A stretch of DNA of 10,773 bases, from the NCBI GenBank assembly GCA_024220525.1, contig JAMYWO010000089.1, positions 66,240-77,012 of the forward strand, in the 5' to 3' direction. Shown here one piece after another: positions 10,430 through 10,773 of the stretch. Source of the DNA: Cochliopodium minus. Lineage: Eukaryota; Discosea; Himatismenida; Cochliopodiidae. Every line of letters starts with the position of its first letter. The first letter of the stretch is position 1. Below the pieces are notes generated by a model that did not search any database, was not told the DNA's origin, and worked only from the letters and a program-made list of their open reading frames with translations. The translations under genes and the position numbers were made by a program.

Positions 10430-10773
10430 ATATGAAATGATAAATAAAAGAATAAATAAATGAAAAGATTAAATAAAAGAAAAGAATAAATAAATGAAAA
10501 GAATAAATAAATGAATAAATAAATGAAAAGAATAAATAAAAGAATAAATAAATAAAAGAATAAATAAATGAAAAGAATAAATAAAAGAAAAGATTAAATA
10601 AGAAAAGAATAAATAAATGAAAAGAAAAGAATAAAAGAAAAGAATAAATAAATGAAAAGAATAAATAAATGAATAAATAAATGAAAAGAATAAATAAAAG
10701 AAAAGATTAAATAAGAAAAGAATAAATAAATGAAAAGAAAAGAATAAAAGAAAAGAATAAATAAATGAAAAGA
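10430..10773. repeat. Tandem A-rich repeat, period about 113 nt, same family as left edge
   Basis: It shares the words and order of the 1-180 repeat. The block gaataaataaaagaaaagatt at about 10575 recurs at 10688, a 113-nt period. Compared with the left copy, the block after gattaaat is two bases shorter (aagaaaag in place of aaaagaaaag), and extra aatgaataaata words are inserted. It lies upstream of the first visible RasGEF exon, so within an intron or the promoter region of that gene, and runs off the window. Confidence 0.85.

Overview
The window looks like nuclear DNA from an extremely AT-rich unicellular eukaryote. Genes are dense and split by short GT-AG introns, most of them about 50 to 260 nt. 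Asn/Ser-rich inserts interrupt conserved domains, and the gene set (Arp2/3, EVH1, RasGEF, PI4-kinase, squalene epoxidase) suits an amoeboid protist, for example an amoebozoan or heterolobosean. A true species assignment is not possible from sequence alone. TAA and TGA act as stops and the standard code fits. All exon models were built by hand from reading-frame continuity, splice dinucleotides and recalled family motifs.

Layout, left to right. (1) 1-180: tandem A-rich repeat, probably inside an intron. (2) 213-1148, minus: N-terminal part of an EVH1/WH1-domain protein whose fold is split by a Ser/Asn-rich insert of roughly 150 residues. (3) 1149-1312: short divergent promoter. (4) 1313-2050, plus: complete ARPC5 (Arp2/3 subunit), four exons, start codon apparently split by an intron. 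(5) 2286-4485, minus: complete squalene epoxidase (ERG1/SQLE). It joins into 503 codons plus stop only if a one-nucleotide exon at 3481 is used, or if one base has been lost. (6) 4486-4794: second divergent promoter. (7) 4795-8605, plus: complete type III phosphatidylinositol 4-kinase of the PI4KB/Pik1 family, about 878 residues. It holds a 24-bp coding repeat and an AAT/ACT microsatellite that is either spliced out or frame-broken. (8) 8606-9030: no gene seen. (9) about 9031-9627: degenerate sequence resembling the C-terminal end of a non-LTR retrotransposon reverse transcriptase. (10) 9628: a single ambiguous base. (11) 9629-10394, minus: two exons of a RasGEF N-terminal domain with no catalytic domain following. 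(12) 10430-10773: the same tandem-repeat family as at the left edge.

The two divergent pairs make functional sense. EVH1 protein and ARPC5 both act on actin assembly. Squalene epoxidase (sterol synthesis) and PI4-kinase (the PI4P that drives sterol transfer at the Golgi) both act on membrane lipids. I found no defence system, CRISPR array, tRNA or rRNA. The most unusual observations are the candidate single-nucleotide exon, the split EVH1 domain, the frame-broken poly-Asn microsatellite, and the abrupt end of the RasGEF gene at the ambiguous base.
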